Below are positions 45,560 to 55,073 of a DNA stretch of 64,000 nucleotides, piece after piece. This DNA is from Pseudomonas lijiangensis (GTDB lineage Bacteria; Pseudomonadota; Gammaproteobacteria; Pseudomonadales; Pseudomonadaceae). A model generated the notes under the pieces. It ran no database searches. It worked only from the letters and a program-made list of their open reading frames with translations, and had not been told where the DNA came from. Each line of letters opens with the position of its first letter. Position 1 is the stretch's first letter. The translations under genes and the position numbers were made by a program. The stretch covers positions 4,165,001 to 4,229,000 of the forward strand of contig NZ_CP076668.1 in assembly GCF_018968705.1 (NCBI RefSeq). The letters are read 5' to 3'.

Positions 45560-46168
45560 ATGACACAGACTCGACACCCGGAACGACTCAGGGCCTTTAT
45601 CGGTGCACTGGCCGAGCTCATCGACGGTAACCCCCGCGAAGGCGATCTCCTGTATCGCGGCGGCAAGCTGCTTTCACAACTGGTGAGCCATGACGACTGG
45701 CTGCCTGACGAATTCGCGATACCCGATCCGACCCGCTATCAGCAATTTCTTCTGCATGCCGACTCCCGTCAGCGTTTCTCGATTGTCAGTTTCGTCTGGG
45801 GACCGGGCCAGAGTACGCCCATTCATGACCATCGGGTCTGGGGCCTGATCGGCATGCTGCGAGGTGCCGAATATTCACAGGGCTTCGTTCGCAGCCCCGA
45901 TGGACGCCTGGAGCGCGAAGGTCCGGCGATTCGGCTGGAGCCAGGCCATGTGGAAGCCCTCTCGCCACGCAGCAACGATGTGCATCAGGTCAGCAATGCC
46001 TTCAGCGACCAGGTGTCGATCAGCATTCATGTCTACGGCGCCAACATCGGCGCGGTAAAGCGGGCCGTCTATGAGCCGGACGGCAGCGAAAAACTGTTCA
46101 TTTCCGGTTATTCCAACGCCTTTCTCCCGAATATCTGGGACCTGTCAAAAGAGAGCAAAGCCCAATGA
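45560..46168 (+). CDS. Thiol dioxygenase, 3-mercaptopropionate dioxygenase-like
   Basis: The protein has 202 residues. The start is placed at ATG 45560 (GGA six to nine bases upstream, and length like the family); ATGs at 45518 and 45554 are possible. The cupin iron ligands are in TPIHDHRVWGLIGML and ISIHVYGANIG. No Cys appears at the site that forms the Cys-Tyr crosslink in animal cysteine dioxygenase, as in bacterial types. The sequence closely recalls P. aeruginosa PA2602, which prefers 3-mercaptopropionate. It turns a thiol into a sulfinate. Its stop overlaps the rhodanese start (ATGA). Confidence 0.85.
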   Translation: MTQTRHPERLRAFIGALAELIDGNPREGDLLYRGGKLLSQLVSHDDWLPDEFAIPDPTRYQQFLLHADSRQRFSIVSFVWGPGQSTPIHDHRVWGLIGMLRGAEYSQGFVRSPDGRLEREGPAIRLEPGHVEALSPRSNDVHQVSNAFSDQVSISIHVYGANIGAVKRAVYEPDGSEKLFISGYSNAFLPNIWDLSKESKAQ

Positions 46169-47748
46169 CCACACAATCGACCCGAACCTTTGCCGACATT
46201 CGCCAGGCGCTGCTGGAGCGCCGGGAAACCGCGTTGGTGGATGTGCGCGAAGAAGCACCGTTCGCTGAAGCACATCCGCTGTTTGCAGCCAATATTCCGC
46301 TGTCGAAGCTGGAGCTGGAAGTGTTCTCGCGCATTCCGCGCCGCGACACTGCCATCACCCTTTATGACAACGGCGAAGGCCTGGCCCCGATTGCCCAGCA
46401 ACGCTTGCAGGATCTTGGCTACAGCGATGTGAAGCTGCTTGAAGGCGGCCTGCAGGGCTGGCGCGATGCGGGCGGGGAACTGTTTATCGACGTCAATGTG
46501 CCCAGCAAGGCCTTTGGCGAGCTGGTGGAGCATCATCGCAACACGCCTTCCCTGTCGGCCGAAGAGGTCAAGGCGCTGCTCGACGCCAAGGCTGATGTGG
46601 TGGTGCTGGACGCCCGCCGCTATGACGAATACCAGACCATGAGCATCCCCAGCGGGATCAGCGTACCGGGTGCCGAACTGGTGCTGCGCGCACGGGAACT
46701 GGCGCCCGATCCCGATACCCGGATCATCGTCAATTGCGCCGGACGCACCCGCAGCATCATCGGGACTCAGTCACTGGTCAACGCGGGCCTTCCCAACCGC
46801 ATCCATGCATTGCGCAACGGCACCATCGGCTGGCTGCTGGCCGGTCAGACACTGGATCACGGTCAGGCACGTCGCTTCGCGGCAGTCAGTGAAGACACCC
46901 GTGAAGTGGCCAGTGCCGATGCGCGAAAGGTCGCCGACAAGGCTGGCGTGCAGCGCGCCAGCCGCGACGACCTGCAACGCTGGCAGGCCGATGCTTCGCG
47001 CACCACCTATCTGTTCGATGTGCGCACCCCGGAAGAGTTTGCCAAGGGTCATCTGCCTTCGGCCCGCTCAACACCCGGCGGACAGCTGGTGCAGGAAACC
47101 GATCACTTCGCCAGCGTACGGGGCGCACGCCTGGTTCTGGTAGACGATGACGGCGTGCGCGCCAACATGTCGGCTTCCTGGCTGGCCCAACTGGGTTGGG
47201 AAGTGTTCGTGATCGATGATCTGCAAGCGGCAGACTTCAGCGAAACGGGTGACTGGGATGCGCCCTTCCCTGCGCCGCCTCAGGTCGAGGAAATCAGCCC
47301 TGAAACCCTGGTTCAATGGCAGGCCGATGGCAAGGTCGCGGTACTCGACTTCACTGCCAGCGCCAACTACGTGAAGCAGCATATCCCCGGCGCCTGGTGG
47401 ACATTGCGGGCGGATCTGGCCCAGGCGCTAACCAAAGTGCCAGACGTCGAACGTTATGTGCTGACCTGCGGCAGCAGTCGTCTGGCTCGACTGGTGGTGT
47501 CCGAAGTGGAAGCCCTGACCGGCAAGCAGGTGTTCCTGCTCAACGGCGGTACGGCCAGCTGGATCAAGGCAGGCCTGCCGCTGGAGCACGGCGAAAGTCA
47601 CCTGGCTTCGCCGCGCATCGATCGCTATCGCCGCCCGTATGAAGGCACCGACGCGCCACGAGAAGCGATGCAGGCTTATCTGGACTGGGAGTTCGGGCTG
47701 GTCGAGCAACTGGGGCGTGACGGGACCCATGGGTTCAATGTGATTTGA
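46165..47748 (+). CDS. Four-domain rhodanese (sulfurtransferase)
   Basis: The protein has 527 residues with four rhodanese domains (about 5-105, 130-235, 265-350, 385-480). Catalytic Cys loops are intact in domain 2 (NCAGRTRSIIG) and domain 4 (TCGSSRLARLV). In domain 1 (LYDNGEGLAP) and domain 3 (LVDDDGVRAN) Asp replaces Cys. It probably transfers sulfane sulfur or handles the product of the dioxygenase, to which it is translationally coupled. Resembles PA2603. Confidence 0.88.
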   Translation: MTTQSTRTFADIRQALLERRETALVDVREEAPFAEAHPLFAANIPLSKLELEVFSRIPRRDTAITLYDNGEGLAPIAQQRLQDLGYSDVKLLEGGLQGWRDAGGELFIDVNVPSKAFGELVEHHRNTPSLSAEEVKALLDAKADVVVLDARRYDEYQTMSIPSGISVPGAELVLRARELAPDPDTRIIVNCAGRTRSIIGTQSLVNAGLPNRIHALRNGTIGWLLAGQTLDHGQARRFAAVSEDTREVASADARKVADKAGVQRASRDDLQRWQADASRTTYLFDVRTPEEFAKGHLPSARSTPGGQLVQETDHFASVRGARLVLVDDDGVRANMSASWLAQLGWEVFVIDDLQAADFSETGDWDAPFPAPPQVEEISPETLVQWQADGKVAVLDFTASANYVKQHIPGAWWTLRADLAQALTKVPDVERYVLTCGSSRLARLVVSEVEALTGKQVFLLNGGTASWIKAGLPLEHGESHLASPRIDRYRRPYEGTDAPREAMQAYLDWEFGLVEQLGRDGTHGFNVI

Positions 47749-47778
47749 TGCCAAATAAATTCGCTTCTGGGTAAGGCC

Positions 47779-47917
47779 GATCAGTTAAGGCACAAACAAA
47801 ACCTGTGGGAGGCAGCTTGCTGGCGAGAGGGCCTTGAAACTGGCAGATATTCTGCGCCTGTACGCCAAAGTCGCCAGCAAGCTGCCTCCCACAAAGTGAT
47901 TCATTGACCTTAACGGG
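47779..47917. repeat. REP doublet (MITE-like), copy 2
   Basis: TGTGGGAGGCAGCTTGCTGGCGA at 47804-47826 is followed by its exact reverse complement at 47871-47893. Outer flanks GATCAGTTAAGGC and GACCTTAAC match those of the copy at 22364-22505 in inverse orientation, and the core CGTACAGGCGCAGAAT (on the minus strand) is shared. The space up to 48,122 is otherwise AT-rich and presumably the promoter of the next gene. Confidence 0.88.
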
Positions 47918-48122
47918 TTTCGCCCAACATTAAATCAATATAATGCATATTATAAAAACACAAAATCAGTTAATTACATAATTAGCATATAACCAAAAGA
48001 TACTTCACACCGGTTTCTTATAGGCATAACTTCAGTTCCACGGAGCCCATGAAGCTCATTCACCAAGGCAGGGACTGCTGATCTCCCGAGCCGTCAGCCC
48101 ACGACATTCAGGAGCACTCGAC

Positions 48123-49475
48123 ATGAGTAAACAACGTCACTTGAAACTCGGCGCCATGGTTCACGGCGTCGGGCATGGATGGGGTGAATGGCGCCATCCG
48201 GACGCGTTGGCGGATGCCAGCGTAAATTTCGGTTTCTACAAACAGCAGACTGCACTGGCTGAAGCCGCGAAATTCGATTTCGTGTTCATTGCCGACAGCC
48301 TGCATATCCACGAAAAATCCAGCCCGCATTATCTGAACCGCTTCGAACCGCTGACCATCCTCTCTGCGCTGGCTGCAACCACGCAGAACATCGGACTGGT
48401 GGCGACTGTCACAGTCAGCTACACCGAACCCTTCCAGGTTGCCCGGCAGTTCGCTTCGCTGGACCATATCAGCGGTGGTCGCGCCGGCTGGAACGTGGTC
48501 ACTTCATGGCTCAGCGGCACTGCCGACAACTTCAGCAAGGGCGAGCACCCGCCCCATGCGGTTCGCTATCGCATTGCCAAAGAACACGTCTCGGTGGTCA
48601 AGGGCCTGTGGGATTCCTGGGAGGACGACGCCTTCGCCCGCAACAAGCAGACCGGCGAATTCTTCACTCCGAGCAAGCTGCATGCGCTCAACCATCAGGG
48701 CGAGTTCTTCCAGGTCAAAGGCCCGCTGAATATTTCCCGCTCCCGCCAGGGCCATCCGGTACTGTTCCAGGCTGGCACTTCCGAAGACGGGCGCAATTTC
48801 GCAGCGGAGTATTCCGATGCCATCTTTGTCCACGCCGAAACCCTGGAAGATGCCAAAGCCTATTCCCGGGATCTGAAAAAACGCGCCGCCGGGTTCGGCC
48901 GTAATCCCGACGACCTGTCGATCTTGCCGGGTATCCGCCCGATCATCGGTCGCGACGAAGCCGAAGTCGAAAACCGTTATCAGCAAGCCGTGGAACTGGT
49001 GTCCATCGAAGATGCCATCGTGGCGCTGGGCCGTCCGTTCAACGATCATGATTTCAGCCAGTATCCGCTGGATGAGCCGTTCCCCGAGCTGGGTGATCTG
49101 GGCTCCAACAGCCAGAAAGGCGGTTCGGACCGGATCAAGCAACTGGCCAGGGACGAAGGCCTGACCCTGCGCGAAGTTGCCCTGTATTTCTCCCGTCCGC
49201 GTCGCGATTTCGTCGGCACGCCCGATCAGGTCGCCGATGCGGTGCAGACCTGGTTCGAACAAGGTGCAGCCGATGGCTTCATCATCAACTCATTGCTGCC
49301 CGACGGCCTGCAGTACTTCACCGAGCTGGTCGTACCGCTGTTGCAGCAACGTGGTCTGTTCCGCAGCGAATACACAGGTTCCACCCTGCGCGAGCACTTT
49401 GGTCTGTCAGTGCCGGTCAATCGCCATGCGCCAGACGCCCAGAGCGTCAGCGCCAGAGAGGAAGCCGTGGCATGA
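48123..49475 (+). CDS. FMN-dependent monooxygenase of the NtaA/SnaA/DszA family
   Basis: The protein has 450 residues. The family signature is clear: [54 protein letters not shown], and [13 protein letters not shown]. These enzymes oxidise sulfones, aminopolycarboxylates or related compounds with FMNH2 from a separate reductase. It overlaps the following acyl-CoA dehydrogenase-like gene by four bases (ATGA), a pairing typical of organosulfur operons. No flavin reductase is in the window. Confidence 0.9.
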   Translation: MSKQRHLKLGAMVHGVGHGWGEWRHPDALADASVNFGFYKQQTALAEAAKFDFVFIADSLHIHEKSSPHYLNRFEPLTILSALAATTQNIGLVATVTVSYTEPFQVARQFASLDHISGGRAGWNVVTSWLSGTADNFSKGEHPPHAVRYRIAKEHVSVVKGLWDSWEDDAFARNKQTGEFFTPSKLHALNHQGEFFQVKGPLNISRSRQGHPVLFQAGTSEDGRNFAAEYSDAIFVHAETLEDAKAYSRDLKKRAAGFGRNPDDLSILPGIRPIIGRDEAEVENRYQQAVELVSIEDAIVALGRPFNDHDFSQYPLDEPFPELGDLGSNSQKGGSDRIKQLARDEGLTLREVALYFSRPRRDFVGTPDQVADAVQTWFEQGAADGFIINSLLPDGLQYFTELVVPLLQQRGLFRSEYTGSTLREHFGLSVPVNRHAPDAQSVSAREEAVA

Positions 49476-50650
49476 GCCTTTCCCAGCTTCGCCCACAGAA
49501 CGCTGCCGAATCAGCCGAGGCTTTCACCGCCCGGCTCGCCCAGATCACCGCCCGACTGGCCGAAACCGCAGAGCACTACGATGTCAGCGGCGAATTTCCT
49601 CACGCCAACTTTCGTCTGCTGCATGAACACGGCCTGCTGGGCCTGACGGTACCCAAAGACCTGGGCGGCGGTGGCGCCGACCTGGCTCAGGCACTGCAAG
49701 CCGTCAGCGCCGTTGCCAGGGGTGAACCTTCCACAGCGCTGATTCTGGTCATGCAATACATCCAGCATTCCCGTTTACAGGAAAGCAAAAGCTGGCCAAA
49801 GGACTTACGTGTGCTGATTGCAAAACAGGCCGTGCAGGATGGCGCGCTGATCAATGCCCTGCGGGTGGAGCCGGATCTCGGCACCCCGGCTCGCGGCGGT
49901 CTGCCAGCTACCATCGCCCGCCGTACCGCGCAGGGCTGGCGGATCAGCGGCAGCAAGATTTACTCCACCGGAAGCCATGGCCTGACCTGGTTCAGCGTCT
50001 GGGCTCGCAGCGACGATGAAGATCCGCTGGTCGGTGCCTGGCTGGTACACAAGGACACGCCCGGCATCAGGATCGTCGAAGACTGGGACCACCTGGGGAT
50101 GCGTGCCACCAGCAGCCATGAAGTGATTTTCGAGGATGTGCTGGTGCCGCTGGAACATGCGGTCAGCGTAAGCCGCTGGAGTGCGCCACAACCGGAGCTC
50201 GACGCCTCGGGCCTGCTGTGGATGTCGGTTCTGCTGTCATCGGTCTATGACGGTATCGCCCACTCGGCAAGGGATTGGCTGGTGCACTGGCTGGAACAGC
50301 GCAAGCCGTCCAACCTGGGTGCCACATTGTCGACCCTGCCCCGTTTTCAGGAAGCCGTGGGGCATATCGATACCTTGCTGTTCGCCAATCAGAACCTGTT
50401 GCAGTCTGCCGCCCAGGGCCTGGTCCCGACGAAAAACGCCGCGCAGATCAAATATCTGGTAACCGGCAATGCCCTTCGCGCTGTAGAACTGGCCATTGAA
50501 GCGACGGGCAATCCCGGCCTGTCGCGCAGCAATCCGCTGCAACGGCATTACCGCAACGTGCTGTGCGGGAGGGTCCATACGCCGCAAAACGACGCGGTCC
50601 TTCAGGGTGTGGGCAAGGCCGTTTTCGCTGCGCGCAGCACGCCTTTATAA
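49472..50650 (+). CDS. Acyl-CoA dehydrogenase family protein (SfnC/DszC-like)
   Basis: The protein has 392 residues. The acyl-CoA dehydrogenase fold is shown by [58 protein letters not shown] and the C-terminal helix bundle. There is no typical catalytic Glu motif, and the placement next to a DszA-like enzyme points to a flavin monooxygenase of the SfnC/DszC group acting on sulfur compounds. It is the last gene before a 495-base gap. Confidence 0.87.
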   Translation: MSLSQLRPQNAAESAEAFTARLAQITARLAETAEHYDVSGEFPHANFRLLHEHGLLGLTVPKDLGGGGADLAQALQAVSAVARGEPSTALILVMQYIQHSRLQESKSWPKDLRVLIAKQAVQDGALINALRVEPDLGTPARGGLPATIARRTAQGWRISGSKIYSTGSHGLTWFSVWARSDDEDPLVGAWLVHKDTPGIRIVEDWDHLGMRATSSHEVIFEDVLVPLEHAVSVSRWSAPQPELDASGLLWMSVLLSSVYDGIAHSARDWLVHWLEQRKPSNLGATLSTLPRFQEAVGHIDTLLFANQNLLQSAAQGLVPTKNAAQIKYLVTGNALRAVELAIEATGNPGLSRSNPLQRHYRNVLCGRVHTPQNDAVLQGVGKAVFAARSTPL

Positions 50651-51145
50651 AAGACATCATCAGATCGTCTTTTCCGATGATGATCACTCTAATTGAGAGG
50701 CGTTTTCATGAGTAACTTCGTGAGGGCGCCAACCAAAATAAAAAAGCAACATTCAATATTAAAACCCCCTCCGATCAATCCTTTAGCAACTAATACTTTA
50801 CTTCCCCCGCCCTTTACATCCTCTTTGAAAATCACCCTCCACTAGTTACCGAATCGCGATAGTAAATCTATCTAAAACTCATATTAGTTCGCCTTGAAAA
50901 AATGCTAAAACGTATAGACCCTTAAGCCATTCACCTAGGAAACACAACATTCACTCACATCCGAGACAGCGCAACCCCGATCAAAAAGCATTGAAAAAAA
51001 TGACTTTTACCTGACGATTCGGTCAGCTAAAAATCCATAAACTCTCATCGTGGAATCTGCCGATCGCGGAACAAGGATTAGGGGTTATCCCGATATTGAC
51101 GTCAATTTACCATCGCTACTATCCGATTATCTTTAAGACAATCGA
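50651..51145. other. AT-rich region upstream of the chemosensory operon
   Basis: No clear conserved gene. A weak stem with T run follows the previous gene (AAAAGAC..GTCTTTT at 50,649-50,673). A 45-codon open frame lies at 50,708-50,845 with a GAGAGG ribosome site. Near 51,037-51,066 TAAA and GCCGAT are separated by 17 bases, close to but not the correct spacing for a FliA-type promoter. The rest is the likely promoter region of the operon. Confidence 0.5.
50708..50845 (+). CDS. Possible small ORF of 45 codons
   Basis: The frame starts with ATG 7 bases after GAGAGG and ends with TAG. The product is Pro- and Lys-rich with no signal peptide or membrane helix and resembles nothing I know. It may be a remnant or chance; composition is AT-rich like its surroundings. 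Confidence 0.2.
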   Translation: MSNFVRAPTKIKKQHSILKPPPINPLATNTLLPPPFTSSLKITLH

Positions 51146-52249
51146 ATGGATGCGAGCATGGCTATCTACATTGGTTTTTGGCTTGGGCTCGTAGTCGGTG
51201 CCACCGGAATAATACTGGGGCAAAACACCATTTCAGCCATTGGCCTGGCCATTATTGGGGCCACTACCGTCGCGCTGCACTTGCGCGCCAAATCGCCAAC
51301 CCCACAGATCACGTCTGAAAATCCCGGATCAGGCTTGCCCCAGCCCCAAGGCCAACCCGACGTACCGGCTCTGTTGCACACCATCGTCCCCAGCTGGAGC
51401 GATAGCATCAACCAGAGCCGTGATCTGCTGCAGACCAATATCAGCGAACTGTTCAACAGCTTCAGCAATATTGCGACCCGTCTGGAAGGCAGCCTCAACA
51501 ACTCTGAAAACATTCTGGGTAATGGCGGTGTCGGTGCCAGCCTGCTTGAAGCCAACCAGCGGCTCGAGGAAGTGACCCGCTCCTTCAACGCCAGCAGTCA
51601 GCGCCAGCAGGAGTTGACGACAACGATCAGCAAACTCGACAGCTATGCCAGCCAGTTGCAGTTCATGGCCAAGCGCGTGCAGGAAATCGCCAGCCAGACC
51701 AACCTTCTGGCCCTCAATGCCGCCATCGAGGCCGCTCGTGCAGGGGAACATGGTCGCGGTTTCTCGGTTGTAGCCGATGAAGTGCGCAAGCTTTCTTCGC
51801 TATCCGCCGAGACAGGCCAGGGCATGGACACCAAAGTCGAAGAGATCAACAAGGCCATCCAGTCCACCATCACCGCCGCAGCCGAACTGGGCGAAAGCGA
51901 GCGTAGCAATCTGGATTTCCTCAACGACTCGGTCACCAAGGTCATGACCCGCCTTGGAGAGAACCTCAACGAACTCTCCGATTCGTCCCATGCACTGCAA
52001 CGCGACGCCCGCGATACCCAGCGCGACATCCACTCGATCATGGTCAACCTGCAGTTCCAGGATCGTGCCGATCAGATGCTCGATCATGTCCAGGCCGACC
52101 AGCAACAACTGCTCAGCGCCCTGCACAGTCAGGACGAGAGTCTCGATGACCCGCACGCCTGGCTGGATCGCCTGCGTCAGCGCTTCACCACGGAAGAAGA
52201 GCGCCACGGGCGACCACAGGCCGCCGCCAGCGAAATCACTTTTTTCTGA
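51146..52249 (+). CDS. Methyl-accepting chemotaxis protein without ligand-binding domain
   Basis: The protein has 367 residues. Only two short hydrophobic segments at the N terminus (residues ~5-50) are present; there is no periplasmic sensor and no PAS domain. The signalling hairpin has the tip [37 protein letters not shown], and the C terminus continues with [13 protein letters not shown], seen in CheV/WspA-like and PilJ-like transducers. Met-5 (51158) is an alternative start. It is the first gene of the chemosensory operon and may sense internal or membrane signals. Confidence 0.88.
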   Translation: MDASMAIYIGFWLGLVVGATGIILGQNTISAIGLAIIGATTVALHLRAKSPTPQITSENPGSGLPQPQGQPDVPALLHTIVPSWSDSINQSRDLLQTNISELFNSFSNIATRLEGSLNNSENILGNGGVGASLLEANQRLEEVTRSFNASSQRQQELTTTISKLDSYASQLQFMAKRVQEIASQTNLLALNAAIEAARAGEHGRGFSVVADEVRKLSSLSAETGQGMDTKVEEINKAIQSTITAAAELGESERSNLDFLNDSVTKVMTRLGENLNELSDSSHALQRDARDTQRDIHSIMVNLQFQDRADQMLDHVQADQQQLLSALHSQDESLDDPHAWLDRLRQRFTTEEERHGRPQAAASEITFF

Positions 52250-52282
52250 TTCCTGCTTTTTCCCTATACGAGAGTTCCTAAC

Positions 52283-52648
52283 ATGGCCAAGACCGTACTG
52301 ATCGTCGATGACTCTGCATCGATGCGCCAACTGGTGAGAATGAGCCTGAGCAGCGCAGGGCATCAAGTGATCGAGGCTGTAGACGGTCGCGACGCCCTCA
52401 GCAAGCTCACCGGGCAGAAAGTCAACCTGATCATCAGTGACGTGAACATGCCCAATCTCGATGGCATCGGCCTGGTCAAAGAGGTCAAGGCGCGCCCCGA
52501 ATACCGCTTCACCCCCATCATCATGCTCACCACCGAAAGCGAGCAGTCCAAGAAAGCAGAAGGCCAGGCCGCGGGTGCCAAGGCCTGGATCGTCAAACCT
52601 TTTCAGCCTCAGCAGTTGCTCGCTGCGGTCGAGAAACTGCTGGGGTAA
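52283..52648 (+). CDS. cheY: CheY-type single-domain response regulator
   Basis: The protein has 121 residues. It has the acidic pair DD at 9-10, the phosphorylation site Asp-53 in IISDVNMP, the Thr of MLTTESEQ and Lys in WIVKPFQP. It is a receiver-only protein that takes the phosphoryl group from CheA. Being in an alternative cluster, its target may not be the flagellar motor. Confidence 0.93.
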   Translation: MAKTVLIVDDSASMRQLVRMSLSSAGHQVIEAVDGRDALSKLTGQKVNLIISDVNMPNLDGIGLVKEVKARPEYRFTPIIMLTTESEQSKKAEGQAAGAKAWIVKPFQPQQLLAAVEKLLG

Positions 52649-52652
52649 GCCC

Positions 52653-52970
52653 ATGTTCTCGATAACCGAAGGGACGCAAGACACACCCACGCTGATGCAT
52701 GTGAAAGGCGACCTGACCATCTACGAAGTCAGGCAGGCACATGAGTTGCTCATGCCCTTGATCTCAACACAGGCACAGGCCTGGCAACTGGACCTCAGCG
52801 GCGTCGATGAAATAGACAGCGCCGGTGTTCAGCTATTGCTGGCGTTGCAGCGCGAACTGTCATTGAGCGGGGCATCAGCCAGTGTCAGTGCAGCTTCGCC
52901 CAGCGTGATGGAAATGACCGGGCTGCTGGCTCTGGATGTGCTCCAACCTGTGGCTCAGGCCGAGGATTGA
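52653..52970 (+). CDS. STAS-domain protein
   Basis: The protein has 105 residues. It has the STAS fold of anti-anti-sigma factors: KGDLTIYEVRQAHELL, LDLSGVDEIDSAGVQLLLAL (the Ser in DSAG is the usual phosphorylation site), then a hydrophobic end. STAS proteins bind partners in a phosphorylation-dependent manner. In this cluster it lies between cheY and cheA with 4 and 3 bases of spacing, so it should be part of the same signalling complex. Confidence 0.9.
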   Translation: MFSITEGTQDTPTLMHVKGDLTIYEVRQAHELLMPLISTQAQAWQLDLSGVDEIDSAGVQLLLALQRELSLSGASASVSAASPSVMEMTGLLALDVLQPVAQAED

Positions 52971-52973
52971 CCG

Positions 52974-55046
52974 ATGCTCAGTGGCGAACAGTGGAATCAG
53001 TTATTGCAGGGCTTTCTGGATGAAGGCCGGGACCTGCTCAAGGATGCCGAAGACAGCCTGCTGCGTCTTGAAACCACTCCGGACGATCACGACGCGGTCA
53101 ATGGTCTTTTTCGTGCCGTTCACACCCTCAAGGGCTCGGCCGGGATCTTCTCGCTGACGCCGCTGGTCACCCTCACCCATCATCTGGAAAGCCTGTTGAT
53201 GTCGGTGCGCGACGGGCAGCGGGTGCTGACCTCGGACCTCACCTCACTCATGCTCAAGTGCATGGATGAGTTGAGCACCATGCTCGAAAGCGTAGACCCC
53301 GACAACGGCGTGATGGAAGCCAACGAAAGCCGTCAGGCGCCTCTGCTCGCAGCACTGGCCAAGGCTCAGGGGCATGAAGCCGTAGAAACCGAAGATGCCA
53401 CGTCAGTCAGCAACGAAGCGGTCATCAACGATGACGAACACGACTGGCAGGTTTCCATCGCATTTGCCAGGGAGCTGTTTCAGAACGGTTTCGACCCGGC
53501 AGCCTTCGTGCGCTATCTCAAGAAGCTCGGCACCATCACCAGCATGCAGACGCTGACACCGTCCTTGCCGGAGCTGGGAAGTCTTGATCCTGAAGACTGC
53601 TATCTGGAACTGAACCTGACCCTGCGCAGCAGCGCTCAGGCCAGCGAGATCGAAGACGTTTTCGAGTTCATTCAGGACTTCTGCACCCTGCAGATCGAGC
53701 GACTGGCTTCAGAGCCCGAGGCCAGCGTGACACTCGTCGAGCAGTACCCGGTCGTCGAACAAGCTCCAGTCCTGCAAGTACAGGCCTTGGCCCCGGTGGC
53801 TGTGGCCGCGCCTGAAAGACCTGCGGCAGCTGCGAATCCCAACCGCGACCGTCGCCCCGTGGAAAACACGATGGTCAAGGTTGCAGCCAACAAGCTCGAC
53901 GAGTTGATCAATCTGGTAGGCGAGCTGGTCATCAGCACGGCCGGCGCACAGATGCAGGCCCGCCTGGGCGGTCACAATGGCAGCATCGAAAGCACCCAGG
54001 CGGTGCTGCAACACGTGGAGCAGATTCGTGAAATCGCGCTGAAACTGCGCATGGTCGAAGTGGGCGAAACCTTCAACCGCTTCCATCGCGTGGTGCGTGA
54101 CGTCAGCCAGGAACTGGACAAGAAAATCCAGTTGACCATTCGTGGCGGCGAAACCGAACTGGACAAGTCGGTGATCGACAAGGTGGCCGATCCGCTGACC
54201 CACCTGGTTCGCAACGCCATCGACCACGGCATCGAATCCGCCGCCGATCGTATGGCGGTCGGCAAACCGGCAGAGGGCAATCTGAGCCTCAATGCCTATC
54301 ACGACTCCGGCATGATCGTGCTGGAAATCAGCGATGACGGTCGCGGCCTGAATACTGCGCGCATTCTGGAAAAAGCCATCGCAAAAGGCATGGTCGAACC
54401 CGATGCCCAACTGAGCGACAGCGATATTCACCTGCTGATATTCGAGGCCGGTTTCTCCACTGCCGAACAGGTTTCCAACCTGTCGGGACGCGGTGTAGGC
54501 ATGGATGTCGTGCGCAGCGCCATCGATCAACTGCGCGGCACGATCGAAATCGATTCGGTTGCCGGTGAAGGCTGCACCTTCCGCATTCGCCTGCCGCTGA
54601 CCCTGGCCATCATCGATGGTTTTCTGGTCAGTGTGGGCCAGGACAGCTTTGTCATTCCGCTGGATGTGGTCACCGAATGCATGGAAGCCACCGCACCGCC
54701 TCTGGAAAACGGCTATGGCTATCTGAACCTGCGAGGCAGACCTCTGCCGTGCATTGCGCTGAACAGTCACTTCGGCATCAAGGCCGAGCCGTCCCGGCGT
54801 CGCAACATTGTCGTGGTCAGCCAGGGACGCCAGCAGGCCGGGCTGATCGTCGATCAGCTACACGGAGAACTGCAAACCGTCATCAAGCCTCTGGGCAAGA
54901 TGTTCCAGCACCTTCGCGGTATCAGCGGCTCAACCATTCTGGGGTCCGGTCAGGTCGCACTGATTCTGGATATCCCCAGCCTGTTTCGCCATTTGCAAGC
55001 CCAGGTCGAAAGCGCCAGTCAAACCAGTGTCGCCAGCGCCAACTAA
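52974..55046 (+). CDS. cheA: CheA histidine kinase
   Basis: The protein has 690 residues. The HPt domain carries His-50 in AVHTLKGSAG. A middle domain (residues ~150-250) includes DWQVSIAFARELFQNG. Then come the dimerisation helices (VAANKLDELINLVGELVI), the ATPase (LVRNAIDHGIE, ISDDGRGLN, LSGRGVGMDVV) and the CheW-like regulatory domain. It phosphorylates CheY and CheB of this cluster. Organisation is like P. aeruginosa Che2 and the Wsp/Frz-type alternative systems. Confidence 0.95.
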   Translation: MLSGEQWNQLLQGFLDEGRDLLKDAEDSLLRLETTPDDHDAVNGLFRAVHTLKGSAGIFSLTPLVTLTHHLESLLMSVRDGQRVLTSDLTSLMLKCMDELSTMLESVDPDNGVMEANESRQAPLLAALAKAQGHEAVETEDATSVSNEAVINDDEHDWQVSIAFARELFQNGFDPAAFVRYLKKLGTITSMQTLTPSLPELGSLDPEDCYLELNLTLRSSAQASEIEDVFEFIQDFCTLQIERLASEPEASVTLVEQYPVVEQAPVLQVQALAPVAVAAPERPAAAANPNRDRRPVENTMVKVAANKLDELINLVGELVISTAGAQMQARLGGHNGSIESTQAVLQHVEQIREIALKLRMVEVGETFNRFHRVVRDVSQELDKKIQLTIRGGETELDKSVIDKVADPLTHLVRNAIDHGIESAADRMAVGKPAEGNLSLNAYHDSGMIVLEISDDGRGLNTARILEKAIAKGMVEPDAQLSDSDIHLLIFEAGFSTAEQVSNLSGRGVGMDVVRSAIDQLRGTIEIDSVAGEGCTFRIRLPLTLAIIDGFLVSVGQDSFVIPLDVVTECMEATAPPLENGYGYLNLRGRPLPCIALNSHFGIKAEPSRRRNIVVVSQGRQQAGLIVDQLHGELQTVIKPLGKMFQHLRGISGSTILGSGQVALILDIPSLFRHLQAQVESASQTSVASAN

Positions 55047-55073
55047 CTTTTGCAGCCTTCAGGAGATGTAAGC

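Noticed and set aside
51037..51066. FliA-like promoter (TAAA and GCCGAT) before the chemosensory operon
   Set aside because: The spacing is 17 instead of 15 bases and the last bases differ; not strong enough to report as a promoter.
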